64,000 bases of DNA from Marinobacter panjinensis (GTDB taxonomy: Bacteria; Pseudomonadota; Gammaproteobacteria; Pseudomonadales; Oleiphilaceae), in NCBI RefSeq assembly GCF_005298175.1, contig NZ_SZYH01000001.1:3410001-3474000 (forward strand). Direction: 5' to 3'. The notes beneath the pieces were generated by a model. The model did not search any database. It was not told where the DNA came from and saw only the letters and a program-made list of their open reading frames with translations. Shown here in pieces: positions 1-9,080 of this stretch. The translations under genes were made by a program, and so were the position numbers. How positions within the stretch are numbered: position 1 is the first letter of the stretch; each line of letters begins with the position of its first letter.

Positions 1-430
1 CAAGAAGGTTATTCCGGGCCAGACTGGCCGTGGGTTCCTCGCTGGAGCCTGTATTTGTGTCTGAAACCAGGGACTGATAAGCCAGCGCCAGCTCGACCCG
101 CTCTGCTTCAAGTTCGCTGCGGGCTATGCATTCCCTCACCATAGCAGTGTGAGGGTTGGTTTTCGTTATGTATTTTCTCGCAGACCTGAGTGGCCCGGTA
201 ACCTGGCTTCGCCAGTCTGTTACCGAGCGACTCTCCCGGCCGGTAAATCTGTAGCCAGAGGACGCAAGCCAGATCGCGCATAGAATCCGGGTAACACTCC
301 AGCCCCGGCTCTGCAGCTCCAGACACATTTCCTGTGCCCGGGGCGATTCCCAGAATCGGCAGGCAAAATGCCATAACGGGTTTTCCGGATCAGCATCCTC
401 AGGTATCTTGCTCCCGCTACTACACGACAT
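1..430 (-). CDS. TIGR02444 (DUF2390) family protein, C-terminus cut off by window edge
   Basis: About 143 codons are visible, reading leftward off the window. The ATG is at 430-428, with an AAGGA-type ribosome binding site about 12 bases upstream. The N-terminal part reads ENPLWHFACRFWESP, followed by LELQSRGW and ILCAIWLASSGYRF. This pattern (a short acidic start, then NPLWxFA and a Leu-rich helical stretch ending in WLAxxG) is typical of the TIGR02444 family of about 150-170 residues, whose function is unknown. In Pseudomonas this family also sits head to head with a YheS-like ABC-F gene, as here. Family recognition is from memory of the sequence pattern. The last residues and the stop codon lie outside the window. 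Confidence 0.75.
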   Translation of the reverse strand, partial: MSCSSGSKIPEDADPENPLWHFACRFWESPRAQEMCLELQSRGWSVTRILCAIWLASSGYRFTGRESRSVTDWRSQVTGPLRSARKYITKTNPHTAMVRECIARSELEAERVELALAYQSLVSDTNTGSSEEPTASLARNNLL

Positions 431-478
431 GGGGCATCTGCCGGTTCCTTATTAAACGTTCCCTGATACCATTACGTT

Positions 479-2425
479 ATGCTAACGATAACCGATCTCA
501 GTTTACAACGGGGTGGCGTCTGGTTGCTAGAAGCCGTCAACCTGACCGTTCAGCCTGGCCAACGGGTGGCGATAGTCGGTGCCAATGGTGCCGGAAAATC
601 CAGTTTATTCCAGTTATTGCTGGGGCAGCTGTCACCGGAGCAGGGGAGTGTGTCATTGCCCGGTGGTTGCCGGATTGCCCACATGGCCCAGGAAGTGGCT
701 GCCACGTCCCGGAGTGCCCGGGATTTCGTGCTGGATGGCGACCACGACCTTCGGCGGATGGAGGCAGAACTGGCTGCCGCGGAAGAGCGCGGGGATGATC
801 ACGCCATTGCACGTATTCATGGCGAGCTGGACGTTCACGAGGCCTGGTCCGCGCCGCGCCGGGCGGAATCCCTGCTGCGGGGGCTCGGGTTTTCCGATGC
901 CGACGCCGACCGGCCGGTATCGTCGTTTTCCGGTGGCTGGCGGATACGTCTGAACCTGGCTCAGGCACTGATGCGCCCGTCGGATCTGTTGCTGCTGGAT
1001 GAGCCCACCAACCACCTGGATCTGGATGCATGCCTGTGGCTGGAAAACTGGCTGCGGCGTTACGAGGGCACGCTGCTGTTCATCTCACACGATCGGGACT
1101 TTATGGATCGAGTGGCGACACACCTTGTGCACTTTGATCAACGGCAGCTGGAGTTATATACGGGTAATTACTCAGCCTTCGAAACCCAGCGCAGCGAACG
1201 TCTTGCCCAACAACAGGCCGGTTATGAACGCCAGCAAGCGAAGATAGCCGAGATTCAGCGCTTCATTGACCGGTTCAGAGCCCAAGCCACGAAAGCACGC
1301 CAGGCCCAGAGCCGTGTCAAAGCGCTGGAGCGTATGGAGAGAATTGCTCCCGCCCACGTGGATTCGCCATTCAGTTTCGAGTTCCCGATGGCGGACAAGG
1401 TCTCTAATCCGCTGCTGTCTATCCGCAACGGTGCCGCCGGCTACGGCGATACGGTCATTCTGGAGGGGATCAATCTCTCCCTGATGCCCGGCAGCCGAGT
1501 TGGTCTGCTGGGCCCCAACGGCGCTGGCAAGTCCACGCTGATGGATGCCCTTCGCGGTGAGAGCACGTTGCTACGGGGCGAGCGGACCACCGGGGAGCAT
1601 CTGGCCATCGGCTATTTTGCCCAGCATCAGTTGGAGTCCCTTGATCTGGATGCCAGCCCCTTTCTGCACCTGCAACGGCTGTCTCCCAGAGCCTCGGAGC
1701 AAAGCATCCGCAATTTTCTGGGCGGCTTCGACTTCCACGGAGACGGTGCCCTGAGTGCCATCCGCTCGTTTTCCGGTGGGGAAAAGGCGCGGGTAGCCCT
1801 GGCCGTCATTGCCTGGCAAAAACCCAACCTGCTGTTGCTGGACGAGCCCACCAACCACCTGGACCTGGAAATGCGCCAGGCCCTGACCATGGCCCTGCAG
1901 AACTTCGACGGAGCGATTGTCGTGGTCTCCCACGATCGTCACCTGTTACGTAACACGGTGGATGATTTCTGGCTGGTGAACGATGGCCGGGTGACGGAAT
2001 ACGATGGCGACCTGGAAGATTACGAGCGCTGGCTGGCAGACCGGCGTAAAGATGAAGCAGAAGCGCCCAGGCGCGAGAGCGGAAGTGTTAATGCTGGTTC
2101 GGCGACAGCTGCAGACGGTCCCGGTGAGAATGCGGACGACCGCAAGGCCCGCAAACGGGCAGAAGCGGCTATTCGCCAGAAGCTCAGCCCCTATCGCAAG
2201 CAGCAGACTGCGCTGGAGAAGGAAATGGACAAGCTGCAGTCGACACTGATGACACTGGAGCGGGACCTTTCGGAGCCTGATCTCTATGCCGACCAGGGCA
2301 AACAGAAGCTGAAAGAATTGCTGGGTCAGCAGGCCGCCGCCAAGAGCCGTCTTGTCCAGGTAGAGGCAGAGTGGCTTGATATCAGCGAGACGGTGGAAAA
2401 CCTGGAGGCAGAGCTGACGCCCTAG
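479..2425 (+). CDS. yheS: ABC-F family ATPase, YheS-like
   Basis: This 648-residue soluble protein has two ABC ATPase cassettes and no membrane segment. That is the ABC-F plan of ribosome-associated translation factors. Cassette 1 has Walker A GANGAGKSS (residues 34-42), signature FSGGWRIRL and Walker B LLLLDEPTNHLD. Cassette 2 has GPNGAGKST near residue 345, signature FSGGEKARVALA and another LLLLDEPTNHLD. The arginine-rich linker between the cassettes (around residues 240-300) and the charged C-terminal coiled coil (about 545-648) fit YheS, which is about 637 residues in E. coli. The stop codon overlaps that of ppx tail to tail by 3 bases. Which ABC-F subgroup it belongs to is inferred from length and architecture. 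Confidence 0.85.
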   Translation: MLTITDLSLQRGGVWLLEAVNLTVQPGQRVAIVGANGAGKSSLFQLLLGQLSPEQGSVSLPGGCRIAHMAQEVAATSRSARDFVLDGDHDLRRMEAELAAAEERGDDHAIARIHGELDVHEAWSAPRRAESLLRGLGFSDADADRPVSSFSGGWRIRLNLAQALMRPSDLLLLDEPTNHLDLDACLWLENWLRRYEGTLLFISHDRDFMDRVATHLVHFDQRQLELYTGNYSAFETQRSERLAQQQAGYERQQAKIAEIQRFIDRFRAQATKARQAQSRVKALERMERIAPAHVDSPFSFEFPMADKVSNPLLSIRNGAAGYGDTVILEGINLSLMPGSRVGLLGPNGAGKSTLMDALRGESTLLRGERTTGEHLAIGYFAQHQLESLDLDASPFLHLQRLSPRASEQSIRNFLGGFDFHGDGALSAIRSFSGGEKARVALAVIAWQKPNLLLLDEPTNHLDLEMRQALTMALQNFDGAIVVVSHDRHLLRNTVDDFWLVNDGRVTEYDGDLEDYERWLADRRKDEAEAPRRESGSVNAGSATAADGPGENADDRKARKRAEAAIRQKLSPYRKQQTALEKEMDKLQSTLMTLERDLSEPDLYADQGKQKLKELLGQQAAAKSRLVQVEAEWLDISETVENLEAELTP

Positions 2426-3933
2426 AAATTCACCTTCAGGCTGAAATCCTGTTTGGCGAGGTAGTCCCGTTCATTCTCGAGGTCGGCGAGGGTAAGAGGG
2501 CGGTCATCCAGCCAGCCGGACGGGAATTCCACCGCGAGACCGTTGTTGGAAGGATACAGGCTCAGTTCCGGTGGCTGCTCGTGATTGCGCGGATGTTGCA
2601 GCAGTACGGCCAGCCGAACCAATACACACAGGTAACGCAAGCGGGGAATGTCCTCAGGGTCCAGGCCCTCAAAAATGGCGGAAGAGAACTTGCGCCGATG
2701 GCCACGAACCAGGGTTGCCAGGTCACGCTGGAATTGCTGGCTGAAACCGGGAAGATCCGAGTAGCGCAGCAGATAGGCGCCATGCTTATGGTACTGGCTG
2801 TGCGATATGGTCAGGCCGATTTCATGCAGTCGGCAGGCCCAGCGCAATACCTCCTCGTCTGCCGGGGTATTCAGCCCCCAGGTATCTGCCACCTGCCGCC
2901 AGGCCGCGATAGCGGTCTCCTCGACGGCGCCACCGTGCTCCTGATCCACGTGGTAACGCTCCTGCAGAGCCTGTATGGTCCGCACCCGCACGTCTTCATG
3001 CTGAATCCTGCCGGCAATATCGTAGAGCAGACCCTCGCGCAGCGCGCCATCGGCGAAAGTCAGTTCCTTGATCTGCAACGACTGGAAGGCCCCCATCAGA
3101 ATCGCGAACCCCGCCGGAAAAATGCTCTGGCGGTCAGTGCGTACACCCAGGTCGCCAAGTTTCTCCACCTTGCCCATGTCCACCAGGCGTTTTCTGAGCT
3201 CGGTCATGGCTTCGAGGGTGATGGTGCCGTCGGTAATCTTGAGGCTGGCCAGCACGCTGGCAATGGCCTTGATCGAACCGGATGACCCTACGGCACTCTG
3301 CCATCCCTTGTTGCGGAAGTGCTGGCGGATATTCAGCAACTCCTGCTCTGCGTGGGTGACAGCTTTGTCCATCTGCTTGCGGGTCACCTTGCCATCGGGG
3401 AAGTACCGGTTGCGGAACGACACGCAGCCCATGTGCAGGCTTTCCAGATCCTGGGGCTCGAAGCGCTCACCAATGATGAACTCGGTGCTGCCGCCACCAA
3501 TATCAATCACCAGGCGCCGGCCACTGTCATCCGACAGGGTGTGGGACACCCCCAGATAGATCAGGCGAGCCTCTTCGCGGCCGGCGATGATTTCCACCGG
3601 ATAGCCCAGTACCTCCTCCGCCCGGGCCATGAACTCCTGGGTATTACGGGCAACCCGCAGGGCATTGGTGCCCACTACCTGAACCGCTTCCGGTGGCATG
3701 CCCTGCAGCCGTTGAGCAAACCGGCTAAGGCAGGCCAGGGCCCGTTGTTGGGCGTCTTCGGTAAGGCGGTTGTACCTGTCCAGGCCGGCTCCAAGCTGAA
3801 CCTTCTCTCCCATCTTCTCAAGGGTGCGGATTTCACCGTGAACAAGACGGGCAACCACCATGTGGAAACTGTTGGAGCCCATATCAATTGCCGCGAGCAG
3901 TTCTGGCGGGGTGGCGGAGGAGTTGGCCGTCAC
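2422..3933 (-). CDS. ppx: Exopolyphosphatase (Ppx/GppA family)
   Basis: 503 residues. Ppx hydrolyses terminal phosphates from long-chain polyphosphate; GppA relatives also act on pppGpp. The ASKHA-type ATPase core shows AAIDMGSNSFHMVVA (about residues 14-28), the catalytic-glutamate region GREEARLIYLG, and VIDIGGGSTEFIIG. The C-terminal half (about 315-503) is the HD-like helical domain of full-length Ppx. In Pseudomonas ppx lies next to trxA in divergent orientation, as it does here, but no ppk is visible in this window. Length and helical C-terminus favour ppx over gppA. A short GGCGG-aaa-CCGCC hairpin lies in the 5' region near 4046-4058. Confidence 0.88.
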   Translation of the reverse strand: MTANSSATPPELLAAIDMGSNSFHMVVARLVHGEIRTLEKMGEKVQLGAGLDRYNRLTEDAQQRALACLSRFAQRLQGMPPEAVQVVGTNALRVARNTQEFMARAEEVLGYPVEIIAGREEARLIYLGVSHTLSDDSGRRLVIDIGGGSTEFIIGERFEPQDLESLHMGCVSFRNRYFPDGKVTRKQMDKAVTHAEQELLNIRQHFRNKGWQSAVGSSGSIKAIASVLASLKITDGTITLEAMTELRKRLVDMGKVEKLGDLGVRTDRQSIFPAGFAILMGAFQSLQIKELTFADGALREGLLYDIAGRIQHEDVRVRTIQALQERYHVDQEHGGAVEETAIAAWRQVADTWGLNTPADEEVLRWACRLHEIGLTISHSQYHKHGAYLLRYSDLPGFSQQFQRDLATLVRGHRRKFSSAIFEGLDPEDIPRLRYLCVLVRLAVLLQHPRNHEQPPELSLYPSNNGLAVEFPSGWLDDRPLTLADLENERDYLAKQDFSLKVNF

Positions 3934-4150
3934 GTGTATTGGATTCCTTCTGCCAGGCCCTGAAATAGAGGGAAGGGAACTTGATAAGCCGTACGCGGGA
4001 AAGCCCGAAAACGGTTGTGTAATGACCGGTTCAAATGCGATAGCAGGCGGAAACCGCCGAGTCTGGTGATTACTATAAGCGATATACCGTGTAACGCAAT
4101 GGTGCGCTGGTGGTCAGTGTAATCCGAAGTACCCGGACAGAAGGAAGCGC

Positions 4151-4180
4151 TTCACATAAGCGGGACCAATCGCGTAAAGT
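4151..4180 (+). promoter_or_regulatory. Possible sigma-70 promoter for trxA
   Basis: TTCACA (4151-4156), 18 bases, then TAAAGT (4175-4180). The -35 matches consensus at 5 of 6 positions and the -10 at 4 of 6. It would leave a leader of about 115 bases before trxA. The 3934-4301 gap between divergent ppx and trxA holds nothing else I recognise apart from a short GC hairpin. Confidence 0.4.
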
Positions 4181-4301
4181 ATTGCATACCATGATCACGG
4201 TGAGCGGTTATCAATAGCCAATGGCAGGACCGCCAGCCACAGTCAATAGCATCTCTCAGTCGGCTAGCGCCGTTGAAAGATGCACGAATCAGGAAACTGA
4301 A

Positions 4302-4628
4302 ATGAGCGGAAATATTGTAAACGTAACAGACGCCTCCTTTGAGCAGGACGTACTGCAGTCAGACGTACCGGTACTGGTCGACTACTGGGCAGAATGGTGC
4401 GGCCCGTGCAAGATGATTGCACCGGTGCTGGAAGAAATGGCCGAAGAGTACGAAGGCAAGCTGAAAGTCTGCAAACTGAACATCGACGAAAACGAGCAGA
4501 CACCGCCCAAGTTCAACATCCGCGGTATTCCCACACTGATGCTGTTCAAGAACGGCAATGTGGACGCCACCAAAGTGGGCGCCCTCTCCAAGTCACAACT
4601 GGCCGCGTTCCTGGACAGCAATCTCTGA
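4302..4628 (+). CDS. trxA: Thioredoxin 1
   Basis: 108 residues, the usual length for TrxA. The active site WCGPC has its redox cysteines at residues 33 and 36. The buried aspartate is in [10 protein letters not shown], and the cis-proline loop is [10 protein letters not shown]. Thioredoxin is the cytoplasmic disulfide reductant for ribonucleotide reductase, PAPS reductase and others. The frame is open for 27 codons upstream, but I chose the ATG at 4302 because AGGA lies 7 bases before it and the protein then begins where the family begins. A strong terminator follows, so trxA is probably monocistronic. Confidence 0.97.
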   Translation: MSGNIVNVTDASFEQDVLQSDVPVLVDYWAEWCGPCKMIAPVLEEMAEEYEGKLKVCKLNIDENEQTPPKFNIRGIPTLMLFKNGNVDATKVGALSKSQLAAFLDSNL

Positions 4629-4643
4629 TAGCTGCCAACGGCC

Positions 4644-4684
4644 AAAACCGCCCCTGAGCAAACGTTCACGGGCGGTTTTTTTTT
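4644..4684 (+). terminator. Rho-independent terminator after trxA
   Basis: The stem AAAACCGCCC (4644-4653) pairs with GGGCGGTTTT (4670-4679), followed by an unbroken T run to 4684. The A tract on the left arm could also let it serve moaE, which converges from the other side. Confidence 0.9.
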
Positions 4685-4704
4685 GCTATAAACCAGCCCG
4701 AAGA

Positions 4705-5151
4705 CTATTCCCAACTCTGAGTACGGTCCAGGTCAGCAGTCTTCTGCTCAACCCAGTGCTCGCTATCGCCGGTAATCTCCTTCTTCCAGAACGGCGCCGA
4801 CGTTTTCAAAGCGTCCATAATAAACTCACAGGCCGCAAACGCATCCCCGCGGTGGGCACTGCACACCCCCACAAACACAATCTGCTCACCCAGCGCCAGA
4901 TACCCCACCCGGTGAATAACCCGGGCCTCACGCACATCCCAGCGCTCCGAAGCCTCACGAATCAGTCCCTCGATAACCTGCTCTGTCATCCCCGGATAAT
5001 GCTCCAGAAACAGCCCCGTCACACCCTTCAGGTCGCCACTGTCACGAACCAGCCCGGTAAACGTCGCAATGGCTCCGGTCCCGGAACCGCTGTCCCGGAG
5101 TGCACGATATTCTTCCGCAGGATCAAAATCCTGTTGCTGGACCCGAATCAC
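4705..5151 (-). CDS. moaE: Molybdopterin synthase catalytic subunit MoaE
   Basis: 148 residues. MoaE inserts the dithiolene sulfurs into precursor Z (cPMP), using MoaD thiocarboxylate as donor. Recognisable blocks are GAIATFTGLVRD near the N-terminus, LEHYPGMTE, the VIHRVGYLALGE strand, the CSAHRGDAF motif, and the C-terminal KTSAPFWKKE with the catalytic lysine. It is the last gene of the leftward run moaB-moeA-moaD-moaE, with one base between it and moaD, so it is almost certainly cotranscribed and probably translationally coupled. Confidence 0.95.
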   Translation of the reverse strand: MIRVQQQDFDPAEEYRALRDSGSGTGAIATFTGLVRDSGDLKGVTGLFLEHYPGMTEQVIEGLIREASERWDVREARVIHRVGYLALGEQIVFVGVCSAHRGDAFAACEFIMDALKTSAPFWKKEITGDSEHWVEQKTADLDRTQSWE

Positions 5152-5152
5152 A

Positions 5153-5416
5153 TCAGCCTCCTGTCACCGGCGGGAAAAACGCCACCTCATCGCCAGGCTG
5201 CAACACCTTGTCCGGCTTTGTCATCACCTGATTGACCGCAATCATCACCGGTTGCGCGCCATCCAGCTGAGTCCAGTTCCCACCCCTTGCGGCAAGGCTG
5301 TGCAACAATCTGCCTGCTGTCAGCCCGGATTCTGCCTCTACCGAAAGCGACGCGGTCTCCAGCTCTTCGCGCAGGCGGGCAAAAAACTTCACAGTAATGG
5401 TATTGTCCGCAGTCAT
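5153..5416 (-). CDS. moaD: Molybdopterin synthase sulfur carrier subunit MoaD
   Basis: 87 residues with the ubiquitin-like fold. The ending FFPPVTGG carries the C-terminal Gly-Gly that is adenylated by MoeB and then thiocarboxylated. The N-terminal strand ITVKFFARLRE and the loop before it are typical. It is slightly longer than E. coli MoaD (81 residues). It sits between moeA (2-base gap) and moaE (1-base gap), which fits its role as sulfur donor to MoaE. Confidence 0.94.
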   Translation of the reverse strand: MTADNTITVKFFARLREELETASLSVEAESGLTAGRLLHSLAARGGNWTQLDGAQPVMIAVNQVMTKPDKVLQPGDEVAFFPPVTGG

Positions 5417-5418
5417 GA

Positions 5419-6633
5419 TTATTCCAGCAGCTCCGCAAACGAGTAGTAGCTGATAATATCTCCCTGGCCGATGGTCTGGTTCTCCGGCACCACGGCCAGC
5501 CCGTCAGCCCAGCACGCCGAACTCAGCACACCAGAACTCTGATTAGGGTAGGCCATTATCACCGGGCCGTCATCGCCGAGGCTTTTGCGGGCGCGGACAT
5601 ACTCCCGGCGAATAGAAGGCTTCTCGATCGAAAACCCGGCCGGCATCCGTTCGCCATGAATGGTAACGCCTTCCCGGCCCTGACAGGCGCGAATAAACGG
5701 CATGCCCACCACCATAAAGGTGACCAGCACCGCCGCAGGATTGCCGGGCAGGCCCAGAACCGGGGTACCGTCCATTGCGCCGAACGCCAGCGGCTTACCG
5801 GGTTTGCTGGCCATGCGCCACAGGGACAGATCGCCGGACTCCTCCAGCACTGCCCGTACATGGTCTTCTTCGCCCACCGAAACGCCGCCGGTGGTGATGA
5901 TCAGGTCGGACTCTGCGGCCGCTCTTTTAAGCGTGCTGCCGGTCGCCTCCCGGGTGTCTGCCAGGGTTTCACACAGCGATACATCGCAGCCAGCCTTCGC
6001 CAGCAGCCCCAGCAGGGTAAACTGGTTGGAATTATAGATCTGACCGGGCGCCAGAGGTTGCCCGGGGGCTACCAGCTCATCACCGGTGTTAAGGATGGCG
6101 ACTTTCAGTTTCGCGTACACGGTAACTTCGGCCACGCCCATGGATCCCAGCAGACCCATCTCCTGGGGGCGGATCCTGGTGCCTTTGGCCAGTGCCAGCT
6201 CACCCCGGGACAGGTCCTGCCCCTGGCGGCGGATATTCTGGCCTTCGCTTACCGTTGCGTTGATGGTGATGCCACCATCGGTCACGGTGACCCGCTCCTG
6301 CATGACCACCGAGTCTGCGCCTTCAGGGATCTCCGAGCCGGTAAAAATCCGCACCGCGGTGCCGGGCTGAAGCGATCCGGGTGCCTGGCCGGCGGCTACT
6401 CGCCCGGAAACCTGCAACACGGCTTCGCTGGAAAGGTCCCCGGCTCGTACGGCGTAACCATCCACCGCGCTGTTGTCAGCAGGCGGTACATCCGCCGGAA
6501 CCGTGTAATCCCGGGCCAGAACCCGGTCCAGGCTCTCTGCCAGGGCTACGGTTTGCGTCTGTGCGACCGGGTGGGCGCGGGCGAGGAGATGGTCAATGGC
6601 ATCGTCAACGGGAATCAGGTCAGAACTTGCCAT
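5419..6633 (-). CDS. moeA: Molybdopterin molybdenumtransferase MoeA
   Basis: 404 residues, the standard MoeA length. MoeA inserts molybdate into adenylylated molybdopterin, the last common step of Mo-cofactor synthesis. Conserved blocks visible are DVPPADNSAVDGYAV (about 43-57), ARIFTGS-type VRIFTGSEIPEGAD, VAILNTGDELV, the IITTGGVSVGEEDHV loop and GLPGNPAAVLVTF. The C-terminal domain IV is complete. The gene lies between moaB (3-base gap) and moaD (2-base gap). No moaA, moaC or mobA is in view, so the pathway is split across the genome. Confidence 0.95.
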   Translation of the reverse strand: MASSDLIPVDDAIDHLLARAHPVAQTQTVALAESLDRVLARDYTVPADVPPADNSAVDGYAVRAGDLSSEAVLQVSGRVAAGQAPGSLQPGTAVRIFTGSEIPEGADSVVMQERVTVTDGGITINATVSEGQNIRRQGQDLSRGELALAKGTRIRPQEMGLLGSMGVAEVTVYAKLKVAILNTGDELVAPGQPLAPGQIYNSNQFTLLGLLAKAGCDVSLCETLADTREATGSTLKRAAAESDLIITTGGVSVGEEDHVRAVLEESGDLSLWRMASKPGKPLAFGAMDGTPVLGLPGNPAAVLVTFMVVGMPFIRACQGREGVTIHGERMPAGFSIEKPSIRREYVRARKSLGDDGPVIMAYPNQSSGVLSSACWADGLAVVPENQTIGQGDIISYYSFAELLE

Positions 6634-6636
6634 GGA

Positions 6637-7209
6637 TTATCGCTCCGAGCGCTCGCCAATGACCTGGTTGATGCGGTCGAAAGGCTTGTCCGGCTTACCG
6701 AGGGCGAGGGCCGAGAAATTACAGGGGCCATGGCGGCTGTCCAGTTGTGTGTTCAGAATGCCGTTCCAGCCGGTACGGCAGGCGCCGGTAGAGCCGGGCA
6801 GGCAGAAAATCACGGTGTGATTGGCCAGTCCGCCAAAAGCGCGGGACTGAATGGTGGACGTGCCGATCTCGCTGGCGGACAGGCGGCGGAATTCCTCGCC
6901 AAACCCTTCAATGGTCTTGTCCAGCAATGGCATGACGGCTTCGGGAGTGCTGTCGCGCTCGTGGAATCCGGTGCCGCCGGTGATGATCGCCACATTGATT
7001 TCCGGGTCTGCAATCCAGCCTGACATCAGTGCCCGCACCAGGTACACATCGTCTGGCAGGATGCGTCGGGCAACCAGCCTGTGGCCTGCTTCAATGATGC
7101 TGTTTTCCAGGAACTGCCCCGAAGAGTCTTCTGCGATGCCACGGCTGTCAGACACGGTCAGCAAGGCGATGTTCAGAGGTTTCAGGTCGCTGGTGGTATC
7201 ACTGCTCAT
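6637..7209 (-). CDS. moaB: Molybdenum cofactor biosynthesis protein MoaB
   Basis: 190 residues with the MoaB/Mog fold that binds molybdopterin. LNIALLTVSDSRG near the N-terminus and IITGGTGFHERDSTPEAV are the diagnostic motifs. The latter holds the Thr-Gly-Gly-Thr-Gly loop and the catalytic aspartate region of the adenylyltransferase family, and a further loop reads FCLPGSTGACRTGW. It is the first gene of the four-gene Mo-cofactor run. In Pseudomonas-type genomes the same clustering of moaB, moeA, moaD and moaE is found, but not in this position. Confidence 0.93.
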   Translation of the reverse strand: MSSDTTSDLKPLNIALLTVSDSRGIAEDSSGQFLENSIIEAGHRLVARRILPDDVYLVRALMSGWIADPEINVAIITGGTGFHERDSTPEAVMPLLDKTIEGFGEEFRRLSASEIGTSTIQSRAFGGLANHTVIFCLPGSTGACRTGWNGILNTQLDSRHGPCNFSALALGKPDKPFDRINQVIGERSER

Positions 7210-7347
7210 GGAGTTTCTCCGAAAAATGTGAAGTCATTCTGACAGTATCCTCATCGGGGGTAATGAATGGAAGGGGAGTAACTCTTCAGGGGGAGGGGTG
7301 CCGGTGCCTGGAAAACCGGAAATCGGTTCAAAAGTGTGCAACATCAC

Positions 7348-7377
7348 TTGACATTGGTACGCAAGGTGGCTGATGAT
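7348..7377 (+). promoter_or_regulatory. Possible rho promoter and long leader
   Basis: A perfect TTGACA lies at 7348-7353. GATGAT (4 of 6 match to a -10) follows after 18 bases at 7372-7377. Transcription from here would give rho a leader of about 175 bases, consistent with the attenuated leader known for rho in other bacteria. The rest of the 7210-7559 gap shows no gene or clear hairpin. Confidence 0.35.
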
Positions 7378-7559
7378 CCTTCTTGCCCGGCGAACGGTTG
7401 TTCTTCCTGTCTCTGGCTTCAGTACTACTCCGGACTCCATCTACACCGGTTGCTCCATCTGGCCAGCACCTAGACCAACGTATACCTGACCAATCTGTTC
7501 ACGGGCGTCCCTGTCATTCCAATGTTCGTTTACTTCCATTCCTGACAATCTAATAACCT

Positions 7560-8822
<1,263 letters not shown>

Positions 8823-8863
8823 GTGCTGGTTCTGGCCCCTCTGCGCACTGACCTGGGGGGCTT

Positions 8864-8970
8864 GCAACGCCGGGGATCTTCTCCCCGGACACGCCGTGAA
8901 CCCATCCATGGGGGCTCGGCATTGCCATCCCTGGCAATGCACGGTCCGGGGAGAAGATCCCCGGCGTTGC
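8864..8970. repeat. Extragenic stem-loop repeat, element A
   Basis: 27-base arms at 8864-8890 and 8944-8970 are perfect inverted copies. Each arm can also fold on itself (CCGGGGA ... TCCCCGG). Inside is a second hairpin, CATTGCCA (8920-8927) with TGGCAATG (8932-8939). Read on the minus strand, the middle shares a fixed core with the element at 54674-54782: CAKGGATG-N8-GAGC-N3-CAKGGAYG-N2-TTCAC-N-GCGT. It lies in the 258-base gap between rho and ubiD. There is no terminal T run, no flanking direct repeat that I can see, and no gene inside. Confidence 0.8.
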
Positions 8971-9080
8971 CGATCCGGCTCTTTGCGCGCCCGTACTGAT
9001 TACCCCGCCCTGTTCCTGCACCCAAGCCGAACCAAAACCACAGAATTCGCGTACAATGCCGGAATCAACCGGAGCAGCCG

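Noticed and set aside
5656..7023. 455-codon open frame on the plus strand
   Set aside because: It is antisense to moeA and moaB, which are certain, and its translation shows no family pattern.
8864..8970. Rho-independent terminator of rho
   Set aside because: The arms form a strong stem, but there is no T run after either arm and the core is shared with another locus, so repeat is the better call.
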